A DNA stretch of 64,000 nt from Acidobacteriota bacterium (GCA_003223215.1 QHYH01000089.1:1-64000); one strand, 5' to 3'; positions 27,729-36,342 are shown, counted from the first letter of the stretch. The notes: generated by a model from the letters alone, not told the origin. Numbers and translations are program-made.

Positions 27729-29114
27729 ATGAAAACCATCCAGCTCCGCACGGAAATTCCCGGCCCCAACTCCCGCGCCCTCCTGGCCCGCCGCGAAGCC
27801 GCCATCCCGCGCGGCCCTTCCAACGCCACGCCCGTTTTCGCCGCGCGCGCTGAAGGAGCCGTCATCGAAGACGTGGATGGCAATCGCTACATCGACTTTG
27901 CCGGCGGCATCGGCTGCCTCAACGCCGGCCACCGTTCGCCCCGCGTCGTTTCCGCCCTCCGCGAGCAGCTCGAAAAGCACTTGCATCTGTGCTTTGCCGT
28001 CACTCCCTACGAAGGCTACGTCGCCGTGGCCGAAAAACTGAACGCGCTGGCACCGGGCAATTTCGCGAAGAAAACCATTCTGGTCAACTCCGGCGCGGAG
28101 GCCATCGAAAACTCCATCAAAATCGCCCGCGCTTACACCAAGCGTCCTGCGGTCATCTGCTTTGAAGATGCTTTTCATGGCCGCACGCTTCTCACCATGT
28201 CCCTCACCAGCAAAACCCGTCCCTACAAAGCCGGCTTTCAGCCGTTTGCCAGCGACATCTATCGCATTCCCTACGCCTATCCCTACCGCCACGCTGCGGG
28301 AACCTCAGCCGAAGATTTTGCGCACCATCTCGAAGACGCCTTCAAACGTTCCGTCGCTCCCGAATCGGTCGCCGCGGTCCTCGCCGAACCCGTTCTCGGC
28401 GAGGGCGGCTTTGTCGTTCCGCCGCCCGGTTACTTCAAGCTGCTGCAGAAGATTTGCCGCGAGCACGGCATCCTTTTCATCGCCGACGAAGTACAGTCAG
28501 GCTTCGGACGCACCGGAAAGTGGTTCGCTTCCGAACATTTCGGCATCGAGCCCGATTTGATCGCCATGGCCAAGTCGCTCGGCGGCGGCATGCCCATCGC
28601 CGCCGTCACCGGCCGCGCCGAAATAATGGACGCGCCCGGCCCCGGCGCCCTCGGCGGAACGTTTTGTGCTCACCCCTTGTCTTGTGCCGCGGCGCTCGCG
28701 GTGATCGAAGCCATAGAGAAGGATGGCCTGCTGGCGCGCTCCGCGGTGATCGGCGGACGTTTTGAAAAACGCGCTTTCATGTGGCAGAAGAAATGGGATC
28801 TCGTCGGCGACGTGCGCGGCCTTGGCGGCATGTGCGCCATCGAGTTGGTCCGCAACGCCGCGACGCGCGAGCCTGCCGACACGGAAACCAAGCAAATCGC
28901 CCGCTACTGCTACGAGCACGGCCTTATCACCATCACCGCCGGCACGTTTAACAACGTCATCCGCATCCTCGTTCCACTCGTCGTCACCGACGAACAATTC
29001 GACGAAGGACTCGACGTCATCGAAGCCGCCCTCGCCGCCGTCGCCGAGCCCAAGCACGCGGCCCTCTCTGGCCCGGGCGCCGATCGATGGGCGGGTGGTC
29101 GAAGCGGCCGGTAA
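27729..29114 (+). CDS. gabT: 4-aminobutyrate aminotransferase
   Basis: A 461-aa class III aminotransferase close to GabT. Marks: IDFAGGIGCLNAGHRSPRVV, LVNSGAEAIENSIKIARAYT, FEDAFHGRTLLTMSLTSK, IADEVQSGFGRTGKWF, and the PLP-binding Lys in AMAKSLGGGMPIA. It would transfer the amino group of GABA to 2-oxoglutarate. A 176-bp gap separates it from the aldehyde dehydrogenase, and the start has GGGAGGCATC before the ATG. Confidence 0.88.
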   Translation: MKTIQLRTEIPGPNSRALLARREAAIPRGPSNATPVFAARAEGAVIEDVDGNRYIDFAGGIGCLNAGHRSPRVVSALREQLEKHLHLCFAVTPYEGYVAVAEKLNALAPGNFAKKTILVNSGAEAIENSIKIARAYTKRPAVICFEDAFHGRTLLTMSLTSKTRPYKAGFQPFASDIYRIPYAYPYRHAAGTSAEDFAHHLEDAFKRSVAPESVAAVLAEPVLGEGGFVVPPPGYFKLLQKICREHGILFIADEVQSGFGRTGKWFASEHFGIEPDLIAMAKSLGGGMPIAAVTGRAEIMDAPGPGALGGTFCAHPLSCAAALAVIEAIEKDGLLARSAVIGGRFEKRAFMWQKKWDLVGDVRGLGGMCAIELVRNAATREPADTETKQIARYCYEHGLITITAGTFNNVIRILVPLVVTDEQFDEGLDVIEAALAAVAEPKHAALSGPGADRWAGGRSGR

Positions 29115-29188
29115 AACTTGAAGATGACTTCTCGCGCCGCGAAAGCGTAAGATCCTGAGCACCAGCTCCACAAGACAAGGAGAATCCG

Positions 29189-29812
29189 ATGAAGAACTCC
29201 GCCGTATCCATCGTCCTGCTGGGCGCGCTTGCCGCTGCCCCAACCCTGCGCGCCCAGGGCGGCTCAAAGGACCAGCAACAACCACCCACCGTCGCCTCCA
29301 TCCTTAACATGCATTACGGGATTGTCGAGCAGGAGGTCGTCTCCGCCGCGGAGGCCATGCCCGAAGACAAGTATTCTTTCGCGCCCACCAATGGAGAATT
29401 TAAGGGCGTGCGTACTTTCGCCGAAGAGGTGAAGCACATCGGCTACGCCAATCACCTTTTTTTCGGTCCGCTCATGGGTGAGACGATCGACGCGAAATCC
29501 ATCGAGCAAAATGCCAACGGCCCTGCCGAGTTGAAGACCAAAGCCGAAATCGTTCAGTACCTGAAGGATTCCTTCGCGCTCGGCCACCGCGCCATTTCGG
29601 GGATCACTTCCGAAAACGCCGTCACGCCGCTGGCCAAGCCGGTACTCCCGTTCCTCTCAACCCGTCTCGCCATTGCCAATATCGGTGCCTGGCATTCCAT
29701 GGATCACTACGGTCAGATAGTCGAGTACCTGCGGATGAACGGCATCATTCCGCCCGCCAGCCGCCCGCGCCCGCCGCAACAGGCGTCCTCGCAACCCAAA
29801 CCTCAACAATGA
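29189..29812 (+). CDS. Secreted DinB-family protein
   Basis: A 207-aa protein with signal peptide (VLLGALAAAPTLRAQGG) followed by a DinB four-helix domain. SAAEAMPEDKYSFAPT, the potential metal His in EVKHIGYANHLFF and WHSMDHYGQIVEYLR are its marks. The tail is Pro/Gln rich. DinB-fold proteins bind a metal through three His; a thiol-dependent activity is possible but unproven. The ribosome binding site AAGGAG is strong. Confidence 0.8.
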   Translation: MKNSAVSIVLLGALAAAPTLRAQGGSKDQQQPPTVASILNMHYGIVEQEVVSAAEAMPEDKYSFAPTNGEFKGVRTFAEEVKHIGYANHLFFGPLMGETIDAKSIEQNANGPAELKTKAEIVQYLKDSFALGHRAISGITSENAVTPLAKPVLPFLSTRLAIANIGAWHSMDHYGQIVEYLRMNGIIPPASRPRPPQQASSQPKPQQ

Positions 29813-29851
29813 GCAAGTTTGCCCGGGACGAAGCGGCTCGGATCACGCGCC

Positions 29852-30946
29852 CTATTTGTTGATGTCGTCCCTGGCTTCCAGCCGCTTCAGCAATGGCTCG
29901 AGGAAGGGCTTGGTCTGGTCCGGCGCTCCACTGATGGCTTGCGTCAACTCCTTGGTGGCAGCAGGGAAATCTCCTTTATTCGAATCGACACGCGCCAGCG
30001 CTAAGTGGCTCACCCAGTGATTGGGATCCTTTTGGGGAACCTGCGGATACAGCTCGAAGGCCCGCTTTGCGTTCCCTTGTCTCTGCAGACCCCGAGCATA
30101 AACATAGAGTTGCACGGCGCTAGCTTTCTCCAAGGCCGTCACGAGCGCCTTGTCGGCGTCCTCTTTCTTGCCCATCGCGTTGTAAATGCGCGACTTGGTC
30201 TCCCAGTTCTCAAAGCGTTCCTCATTCTGAATCGACGTGTTTTCCCACTTCAGGGCCTGCGCAAGCTCATAATTGTTGTCCAGGCACCAGTTCGCCGCTT
30301 CGTCATAGCCGGCCCAGGTGAAGCCGCCCACGCTGCGCAACTCGTTCTTGATGCTCCGCAACACGACGGCCTTGACGTCCACGCCAATCTGGAATGGCAC
30401 GGCCAGCTTCTCCCACCGCAGCGTCGCCACGGCCGAATCCGGCTTGACGTCGTCGAACGTATACGTCAGCGTCTCAAACGGTTCTGCCGCATGCGGCTTC
30501 ACGCTCACGCGCAGCGCATCTTCTTTCTCGTCATAGCTGAAGCTGCCCCACGACGTCGAATTCTTGGAGAAGATAATCGTCCACTGATCCTTGTCGGGAA
30601 ACGTGTGCAAGCCATAGCTTCCCGCCGCCAGCGGCTTCCCTTCCACAGTCACGTCGTCAGTAAACGTAATTGTCGTGTTTTCATTCGCTCCGGCACGCCA
30701 CACCTTCCCATAAGGAATCGTTTTGCCCCAAATCTCCCGGCCTCCCACCGCAGGCCGGTGATAGGTAATGGTGATGTCCGTCAACCCGATTCGTTGCGTC
30801 ACGCTGGCCCGCTGGCTGACTCGCGGAATGTCCAATTCTGTCGGCTGGCTGCCGTTCTTGAATTGTGCTTCCGCGCTGCCGGTCAGGAGTCCCAACCCCG
30901 CCATTCCCGCAAACAAGCTCAGAACAAACTTCGACATGCTGCGCAT
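29852..30946 (-). CDS. Exported DUF2911 protein
   Basis: A 364-aa exported protein with a signal peptide (LFAGMAGLGLLTGSAEAQF). The DUF2911 domain spans about 30-175 (TYHRPAVGGREIWGKTIPYG; WRAGANENTTITFTDDVTVE; GSYGLHTFPDKDQWTIIFSK). A C-terminal helical, TPR-like region follows (about 200-360). ATG 30946 was chosen because the signal peptide begins there; GAGAGGATG lies upstream. The function of the family is not known. Confidence 0.8.
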   Translation of the reverse strand: MRSMSKFVLSLFAGMAGLGLLTGSAEAQFKNGSQPTELDIPRVSQRASVTQRIGLTDITITYHRPAVGGREIWGKTIPYGKVWRAGANENTTITFTDDVTVEGKPLAAGSYGLHTFPDKDQWTIIFSKNSTSWGSFSYDEKEDALRVSVKPHAAEPFETLTYTFDDVKPDSAVATLRWEKLAVPFQIGVDVKAVVLRSIKNELRSVGGFTWAGYDEAANWCLDNNYELAQALKWENTSIQNEERFENWETKSRIYNAMGKKEDADKALVTALEKASAVQLYVYARGLQRQGNAKRAFELYPQVPQKDPNHWVSHLALARVDSNKGDFPAATKELTQAISGAPDQTKPFLEPLLKRLEARDDINK

Positions 30947-31204
30947 AACCGCACCATCCTCTCCCATGCAATTGCGACCTGGCGGTGCGCCGTGTCCCGG
31001 CGCCACACCCCTGCCTGCGGTAGACGCCGTCGCCCCAGTTCGGTAAGCAGAAATAGCCGGACCAGGAACAGCGAACACTGCCAATTCAGAGAAAATTTAG
31101 ATGGGAGCAACCCGGCACGCGGCTCATGCCGCTCAGGATTCCCTCCAGGTGATTACAAGCGCCGCGGCATTAGCTCAACGCCAATCGTGCCAATGTAAGC
31201 ACAG

Positions 31205-31957
31205 GTGTTGGACGAGAACCGGGCTCGATGCCAGTCGATTGAAAAGGAACTGGAGGTTGCCCGGCAGTTGCAGTTCTCCATCCCCCCCACCGCCGTTCTG
31301 GAAATCCAAAACCTCCGGATTGCGATGTCCTATCGGCCGATGACCGCGGTGGCTGGTGATTTCTATGAATTCGTTCCCGCGGATGGAAAGCGGATTGGGT
31401 TCCTGGCGCGGACGTGACCGGACAAGGTGTGCCGGCGGCCTTGATTGCTTCGATGATCAAGGTCGCGATGCAGTCGGTGGGCCCGTGCCCATGACCCGCG
31501 AGAAGTATTGCGTGGGTTGAACCGCATCCTGTTCAAGCAACTCCATGAGCAATACGTATCAGCGGCTTATTTGTGGATTGATACGGAGCATGGCAAGGCT
31601 TTCTATTCGGCGGCTGGGCATCCGCAGCTGCTGCGCTCCAGGGAAGGCGGGCAGGCTGGAGCGGATCGAAAGCAATGGCTTATTGTTTGGAGTCATCCCG
31701 GATCCCGAGTGTCCCGTTCGTGAGCTCGCGCGATCCGTGCAGGTGACCGGCTTTTGCTGTACACCGATGGACTGGTCGAGCCGCAGAATGCCAGTGGAGA
31801 ATCCTTCGGCGACCGGAAGCTCGAAGAAGTGATTCGCAAGAATCAATCGCGGCCACCCGCCGAGCTATTGGAGCAAATGCTCTCGGAGATACGCGCCTGG
31901 CAGCCCGCGTCGCTGCCCCGCAGGACGTTGAAGGCTCGATGGCCAAGACCGCGATAG
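31205..31957 (+). pseudogene. RsbU/SpoIIE-type phosphatase remnant
   Basis: Fragments of one PP2C/SpoIIE phosphatase domain occur in order but in changing frames. They are VARQLQFSIPPTAVLEIQNL and GDFYEF (31205-31417), then DVTGQGVPAALIASMIKVAM (from ~31416). LNRILFKQLHEQYVSAAYLW and SAAGHPQLL (31508 on) follow, then LLFGVIPDPECPV (31680 on) and LYTDGLVEPQNASGESFGD (31754 on). At least four frameshifts are needed and the N-terminal sensory part is missing, so this is a dead gene and not a sequencing slip. It marks the left part of the decayed accessory region. Confidence 0.85.
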
Positions 31958-32113
31958 GGACCACCATTCGCGGACCAAGGAATATCTATTCGGCGTGCCT
32001 ACCACCGCCCCGGTCCAAACAGTTTTGCAGGAGTGATCTCCAAAGCCCCGCGCAATCCGCACGATGCTGACGAGCGAACGGGATAGAGAGCAAGATGCCG
32101 TAGCGGATATATT

Positions 32114-32464
32114 TTAGGCGGATTGTCCCCTAGCTTGCATGGACTCCAAATTCGTGACGCTCTTGCGGCACTGCGGGCATTTCCAAAGCCGATAGCTTTT
32201 GTGTTCTGGGTTAATCTCGGCGAGGTACATGGGCGTCCCGTCGTTTGGACAATGAATGCCCGGCATCGTCCTTTGCTCAACCCTGTCCCCTTCCTTGGTG
32301 GCGATGAAGTACCCGCAGGAAGTGTTGTAGTTAATAAGACAGTCCAACTGCGAGCAGGCATACGCGACCGCAGTTTCGGCCTTCGCGCTATCACCATAGG
32401 GCATCATCTCGCTCAGATGCTCAAAGCAAAACGGCTGTAGTTCCTTTTTTTTAAATGGGAACAT
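32114..32464 (-). CDS. Zinc-ribbon-like small protein, paralog 1
   Basis: A 116-aa protein with Cys/His pairs: CFEHLSEM (14-21), CSQLDC (about 37-42), CPNDGTPMYLAEINPE (about 71-86) and LWKCPQC (about 92-98). This suggests one or two zinc sites. It is clearly homologous to the protein at 35221-35577, sharing CPxDGxPMYLAEINxExKxxRLWxCPQC spacing. ATG 32464 has AGGAG six bases upstream. The family is unknown to me. A PilZ gene is nearby at both loci. Confidence 0.65.
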   Translation of the reverse strand: MFPFKKKELQPFCFEHLSEMMPYGDSAKAETAVAYACSQLDCLINYNTSCGYFIATKEGDRVEQRTMPGIHCPNDGTPMYLAEINPEHKSYRLWKCPQCRKSVTNLESMQARGQSA

Positions 32465-32834
32465 CACACACTCCTGTGGGACTGGAGCAGGGGTAGGCTA
32501 AATGGCCTCCAACACAAAGGGACCTCACGGGGGCTTGGTGATAGGTGCCCCTAGGAAACCACCCGAGCGGCTATTAGGTCTTTTAGTGACTTAATGGCTA
32601 AATCTGCTAAATCCATCATAGAAAAGTACATTACTCGATGTTTTGCAGGTAATTCCTAATGGACGTGTGTGGCGCTGTAGGCTACGGTTTGCTTCGCAAT
32701 CGAGTCTGCGCGGAGGTCGCTAGCAACAATTGGAGAATTTCGTTTCGTTGGCCCTCAATCTGATTTGCCTCCAACAGTCCAGCCCCCGGGTATGAGGACT
32801 CCGCCGACCAAGGAAAGAAGGGCGGAAGATCGGT
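32465..32834. other. AT-richer intergenic stretch
   Basis: No gene is seen between the divergent zinc-ribbon-like and PilZ genes. The segment 32570-32660 is clearly AT richer than its surroundings and contains an adjacent direct repeat of GCTAAATC (about 32599-32615). It probably carries the promoters of both genes. Confidence 0.4.
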
Positions 32835-33149
32835 ATGCAAGTCCCGACCGGGAGGAGTGAAAAACGCATACTCAAAGCAGTAGGAGTAACGGCCCGTCTC
32901 TCCGATGGGTCAAGCCTGCCTGAAGGTACATTCACGGAAAACATAAGTATGCGGGGTGCCCGCATCGTAACAAAGACTAAGCTGCGACCAGGAGGAATGC
33001 TAGAAGTTCATTTCCGCACTGCTGAAATTCAATCTCAAAGTCGGGTGGTTTACTGTCAACAATTGCCAGACGGGAGATTCGCCATTGGTCTCGAAATGAC
33101 TCAAAATTCCTCGGAGAGGGGCGAAGGCCGGGGCCGGAAACCAATTTGA
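32835..33149 (+). CDS. PilZ-domain protein, paralog 1
   Basis: A 104-aa single-domain protein. ITENIS-like TFTENISMRGARIVTK (about 31-46) matches the PilZ signature (usually DxSxxG; Asp is replaced by Glu-Asn here). VVYCQQLPDGRFAIGLEM ends the barrel, and an N-terminal Arg/Lys patch (GRSEKRILKAVG) fits the RxxxR region. Cyclic-di-GMP binding is plausible but weakened by the altered signature. It is homologous to the broken gene at 35583-35890. GGAAG stands about eight bases before ATG. Confidence 0.7.
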   Translation: MQVPTGRSEKRILKAVGVTARLSDGSSLPEGTFTENISMRGARIVTKTKLRPGGMLEVHFRTAEIQSQSRVVYCQQLPDGRFAIGLEMTQNSSERGEGRGRKPI

Positions 33150-33208
33150 GACGGGCCGAGGAATTCATAATCTGCTGCCGCGCGTACACGCGTACATGGC
33201 CGCGTCGG

Positions 33209-33247
33209 TTTCCGAGGTTTCCGGAGCTTTCCGACGCTTTCCGAAGC
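33209..33247 (+). repeat. Four tandem TTTCCGAnGC boxes
   Basis: TTTCCG begins at 33209, 33218, 33228 and 33238, i.e. every 9-10 bp, each followed by (A/G)nG(G/C). The array ends about 5 bp before a TTGACA -35 box. Just before it, CGCGTACA is also directly repeated (33181-33196). The arrangement looks like stacked activator sites on one DNA face. Confidence 0.6.
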
Positions 33248-33252
33248 GAGTC

Positions 33253-33281
33253 TTGACATTTGGATAAGCCAGAGGTAAGTA
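33253..33281 (+). promoter_or_regulatory. Sigma70-like promoter for the receiver-like gene
   Basis: TTGACA (33253-33258), a 17-bp spacer and TAAGTA (33276-33281) form a good housekeeping promoter on the plus strand. It lies about 105 bp before the start codon at 33387 and directly after the TTTCCG array. Confidence 0.5.
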
Positions 33282-33386
33282 TTCCTGCAATGAGTCCCCA
33301 CCACAGCGGGGGCCTCGAACTAACCTGCATTTTGCGAGCATACGGCTTCCGCCGCTGGGTGTTTTCGACAGGACGGCACTGCCCGG

Positions 33387-33911
33387 ATGGAGAAGGATTA
33401 CGATCTCTTCGAGCGCACCCAGGATGGTTCCCTGGCTTGGCGTGGCTCCGTGCACGGACTGGAGAACGCCCGCCGCAAGCTTGCACAGCTCGCAGGAACC
33501 ACAACCAACGAATGCTCCGTAGTCTACCTGCCAACCCGCCAGGTCGTTGCCCTCGCGAATATAGCCCACACCAAACGCGTGGTTTTTCAGATCGCTTACG
33601 ACGAACGACTACTTGCGGAGAGAGCCAATTTGCTCAAATCTCATGGCTACGAAGTGGTTTCTGTGATGGACAACGAACGTGCGAAAACGGTTCTAGGCTT
33701 GCCGCAACGCGTTGATCTTTTTATTGTCGGCCACGATGCGGCTGAACAAACCAGGAGGGAAATAGTTGTTTGGCTGAAAGCCAAATACCCCAAGGTTCAG
33801 ATCGTCGCGTTGAATTCGCCTGATTGTCGAGAACTCCCCGGTGCAGACTACAACGCCGTGGTCAATGGTCCTGAAACGTGGCTCCCGATTGTCGAAGCCG
33901 CAGCAGCATGA
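33387..33911 (+). CDS. Receiver-like protein without phospho-acceptor Asp
   Basis: A 174-aa protein in two parts. Residues 1-52 (YDLFERTQDGSLAWRGSVHG) resemble an N-terminal module seen in Acidobacteriota signalling proteins. Residues ~60-170 have the alternating pattern of a response-regulator receiver: RVVFQIAYDERLLAERANLL, GYEVVSVMDNERA, VDLFIVGHDA, then KAKYPKVQIVALNS. At the third strand, where the phosphorylated Asp should sit, the sequence is IVGH, so classical phosphorylation is unlikely. No output domain is present. Confidence 0.65.
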   Translation: MEKDYDLFERTQDGSLAWRGSVHGLENARRKLAQLAGTTTNECSVVYLPTRQVVALANIAHTKRVVFQIAYDERLLAERANLLKSHGYEVVSVMDNERAKTVLGLPQRVDLFIVGHDAAEQTRREIVVWLKAKYPKVQIVALNSPDCRELPGADYNAVVNGPETWLPIVEAAAA

Positions 33912-33920
33912 TTCACATCA

Positions 33921-34440
33921 TTGACTTCCTCCCCTCCCTGAAGGTCCCTGAAGGGAGGGGATTCCTACTGGTTCCCCGCCTAAGCGGGAATACCTTCGGT
34001 GGCGGCGCGCACCGGTCTATCCCAACCCAAGCCCACAAGGCCCACGCCCAGGTGTGGCATGGAGAATCACCGACCGGCGACGCCCTCCGACTCCGAGCAC
34101 GGTTCGCCAAGTTTTGCGCCGACTTTGAATCAGAGCTTGTGCAGATGACAGCGAAGATCATCACGTCCATCTGCGAGTCAACTACCCTCCGAAGGTCGCT
34201 GTCTCCCGCTTGGTGAACTCGCTGGAAGGGCGTGTCCTGCAGAATGCTTCGGCAGGAGAGGCCTGACTCGGGAGCACGCTATGGGGAAGGCGTGCTCTGG
34301 TCGCCGTCTTACTTCGCCGCTCGTTGCGGTGGTGCTCCTAGCAACATCCTGAAGGACTACATTCAACAACAAAGGACACCGCTTTAAAGGGCTCCTATCC
34401 CCGCCCTGCAGGACGGGGCTTTACGCCCGTACAGGGTAAT
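33921..34440 (+). mobile_element. Degenerate IS200/IS605-family element
   Basis: The left end carries a hairpin (CCCCTCCCT at 33931-33939 pairing with AGGGAGGGG at 33952-33960). The right end carries a second one (CCCCGCCCTGCAGGACGGGG near 34400-34419) followed by CTTTACGCCCG. Such subterminal hairpins, instead of inverted repeats, mark IS200/IS605 elements. The interior holds the tnpA relic described separately. At ~520 bp the element is shorter than intact tnpA elements of this group. Outer limits are approximate. Confidence 0.75.
34070..34387 (+). pseudogene. tnpA (Y1 transposase) remnant
   Basis: Fragments in order match the second half of IS200/IS605 TnpA: ARFAKFCADFESELVQM, then after a frameshift EDHHVHLRVNYPPKVAVS and LVNSLEGR. 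After another break comes VLWSPSYFAARCGGAPSNIL, ending YIQQQRTPL and TAA at 34385-34387. The first ~50 residues are missing. The HxH metal motif survives as HHVHL but the catalytic Tyr region is disrupted. Confidence 0.75.
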
Positions 34441-34458
34441 TTCGAATCTGGGACCGCG

Positions 34459-34680
34459 CTATTTCCATCTGGACCGCCCTATGCCTTTCATCTCCTCGGC
34501 GATCCTACGCATTCGTTCGAGGATTTGTTTCAGGATCGCCACGCTTTCTTCTTCGGACAACAGTGCGGGCGACGGAGCAGCGGCAGGCAACGGTGGCAAT
34601 CGCGGAGCGATCCAAATGAGCATGGAAACCTCAAAGGAAACCACGCTGGCCGACACCCACCAATGGAAATACATCATCAT
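34459..34680 (-). CDS. Possible small membrane-anchored protein
   Basis: A 73-aa frame with one hydrophobic N-terminal segment (VSASVVSFEVSMLIWIA), a Pro/Ala linker (LPPLPAAAPSPALL) and a charged amphipathic helix (EESVAILKQILERMRRIAEE). The composition looks coding and the layout is that of a tail-exposed membrane peptide, but the ribosome binding site is weak. No homologue is recognised. Confidence 0.4.
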   Translation of the reverse strand: MMMYFHWWVSASVVSFEVSMLIWIAPRLPPLPAAAPSPALLSEEESVAILKQILERMRRIAEEMKGIGRSRWK

Positions 34681-34841
34681 CCCGTCTGCATGAAAGCGTC
34701 ATTGATTACCTGAAGGGTGGAATACAGCCAAACCCGAGGACGAGGTTTCTCTCTAGGTCACCCAGCCACGCTTTGTAGTGGAGGCCCACAGCTACCAGGG
34801 CCACAAGAATGACCACGATCCCAAAATTAAGGCATCGCTCG

Positions 34842-35060
34842 TCAGTCAGCAAGAAGGCAGTCGGGATGCCGGCGGATGAGATTCCTTACTTGATTGCGCA
34901 CGTCGGCGGCGAACGCATCCGCGAAACCCACAACGCTGCGAGCGATGGGTTCGTCCACGAAGCGAAGCGCATCGGCGGCGCGGGTAAGCTCGTCGGATCG
35001 TACGTTCAGGATCATCGCAGCGACGATTTCATCGCGCTCTTTGGTTGCTTGTGTTTCCAC
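34842..35060 (-). CDS. Small helical protein of unknown function
   Basis: A 72-aa acidic, all-helical frame (TKERDEIVAAMILNVRSDEL; VRNQVRNLIRRHPDCLLAD). AGAGGA stands eight bases before ATG, which supports translation. No motif or family is recognised. It lies in the decayed accessory zone. Confidence 0.5.
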   Translation of the reverse strand: METQATKERDEIVAAMILNVRSDELTRAADALRFVDEPIARSVVGFADAFAADVRNQVRNLIRRHPDCLLAD

Positions 35061-35220
35061 TGACGCGTTCCTCTTTCCTCAAAATGTTGGCATCCGCAAT
35101 CGGATAAGTCAAATAAACTTTACGAAGAATTTACAGGGTTGTTGAGCACGGGCAACAAGCTGGATTGCCATTCCGGCTAATCTCAGGGCTTGCCCTGCGG
35201 CGCATGATCGGGAGCATTGG

Positions 35221-35577
35221 ATGCCCACACCTCAGCCAGACAAACAACTTCACGTGCTTTGCCACGAACATCACGTTGAGATGAGTGTGACTGAAAGTTT
35301 CCCAACAATGGAGGGCCTGACGGCGCAGACATCAGCGTATGGCTGTCCGGTAGCAGATTGCCCCGTGTACTACACCGTTTCAAATGGATACTTCATCTCC
35401 GCTAACCAGGAACACGCTGAATTGGACATGATGCCTCGCATCACGTGTCCCCGTGACGGTCAACCGATGTATCTTGCGGAAATTAATCGAGAGAAAAAAG
35501 CCTTCCGTTTGTGGCGATGCCCGCAATGCAATTCGAGCTGGACGAACGAAGAAAACTTGGTGAACAACATCCCCTAA
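35221..35577 (+). CDS. Zinc-ribbon-like small protein, paralog 2
   Basis: A 118-aa protein homologous to 32114-32464. It keeps CHEHHVEM (14-21), CPVADCPVYYTVSNGYFIS, CPRDGQPMYLAEINRE and LWRCPQCN. The conserved Cys/His positions in both copies suggest structural zinc binding. It lies 5 bp from the convergent broken PilZ copy. Codon use is typical of the region. Function unknown. Confidence 0.65.
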   Translation: MPTPQPDKQLHVLCHEHHVEMSVTESFPTMEGLTAQTSAYGCPVADCPVYYTVSNGYFISANQEHAELDMMPRITCPRDGQPMYLAEINREKKAFRLWRCPQCNSSWTNEENLVNNIP

Positions 35578-35582
35578 CGGCG

Positions 35583-35890
35583 TCAAGGCCTCGGTGGCTT
35601 TTGCCACTCCTCAACGCGCACGGCAAGTTCAAGGCCAACAGCAAATTTGCTTTCCTCACACGCTGACAGTAAACCACGCGGGCTGACAAACTCAGATGGT
35701 CCTTCGGTGCCCCCAAACGCAGAAGCTCCCCTGGAGCGCACATTGAATTGGTAATCACCCGCACGCCTGAAGGGCTTACGTTTTCCGTGATTGCCTCGAC
35801 TTTTGGAGTTGGCGATTCCCCCAAGTGCAGAAGCTCTATGACCTCCGCCTTTGCCATCCGGCGCTCGAATCTGCCAGTCTGCACCTGCAT
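35583..35890 (-). pseudogene. PilZ-domain protein, paralog 2, frameshifted
   Basis: The start MQVQTGRFERRMAKAE aligns with the paralog at 32835 (MQVPTGRSEKRILKAV). The middle (AITENVSPSGVRVITN; ARVVYCQRV) continues in frame. The end of the barrel (EESKFAVGLELAVRVEEWQ) is found only in another frame, ending at TGA 35583-35585. The shift lies near 35661 in CGTGTGAGG. Without it the length would match paralog 1. Confidence 0.7.
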
Positions 35891-36156
35891 TCTTTGGCGA
35901 CTGTAGTCTCGCCAAACGAAAGGCGATATCCGGCGAAATGCCCATATTCTCTGGGGGGAAATCTTGAAACCCACCAAATGCTGTGGATATCCCGACGTGA
36001 ATACGGAAGGGAAGGAAAACCAAAGGCAACACGGCGTGTTGCCGGTGTTGTTTCTCAGCAGCTCCGCTATCTCGAAATCTTGTTGCTGAGTCCTGACTGG
36101 CACCGGGTGTGCAATATGAAGACTATGCGCCCTCTTTGGTAATCTTTCCCCTGCTC

Positions 36157-36342
36157 ACCGTTCAAGAACTTATGGGCCACAAAACCATCGAAATGACGGT
36201 GCGCTATTCGCATCTTGCTCCGAAGCACACTCTCGCCGCACTCGAGCGACTTACCGTGACCGAGCCAGGAAATGCAACTGGCACCACAACTAGCACTGGC
36301 ACATCCGAGCAGAATGAAACGCAAGTGGGGCGTGTCCAGTAA
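36157..36342 (+). pseudogene. Tyrosine integrase C-terminal relic
   Basis: The peptide TVQELMGHKTIEMTVRYSHL followed by APKHTLAALERLT is the classic end of a phage-type tyrosine recombinase, with the GHK box and the catalytic Tyr in VRYSHL. Nothing upstream encodes the rest of the enzyme. It ends 31 bp before the partial tRNA at 36374, the normal position of an integrase next to its target, so it likely belonged to an older element. Confidence 0.75.

Noticed and set aside
32465-32620. Cyclic-di-GMP riboswitch between the zinc-ribbon and PilZ genes
   Set aside because: The context is tempting, but the conserved GEMM core bases and stems could not be found on either strand.
33921-33980. Right end of a TnpB/omega-RNA unit on the minus strand
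   Set aside because: The hairpin resembles such ends, but no tnpB frame follows; the interior matches tnpA on the plus strand.
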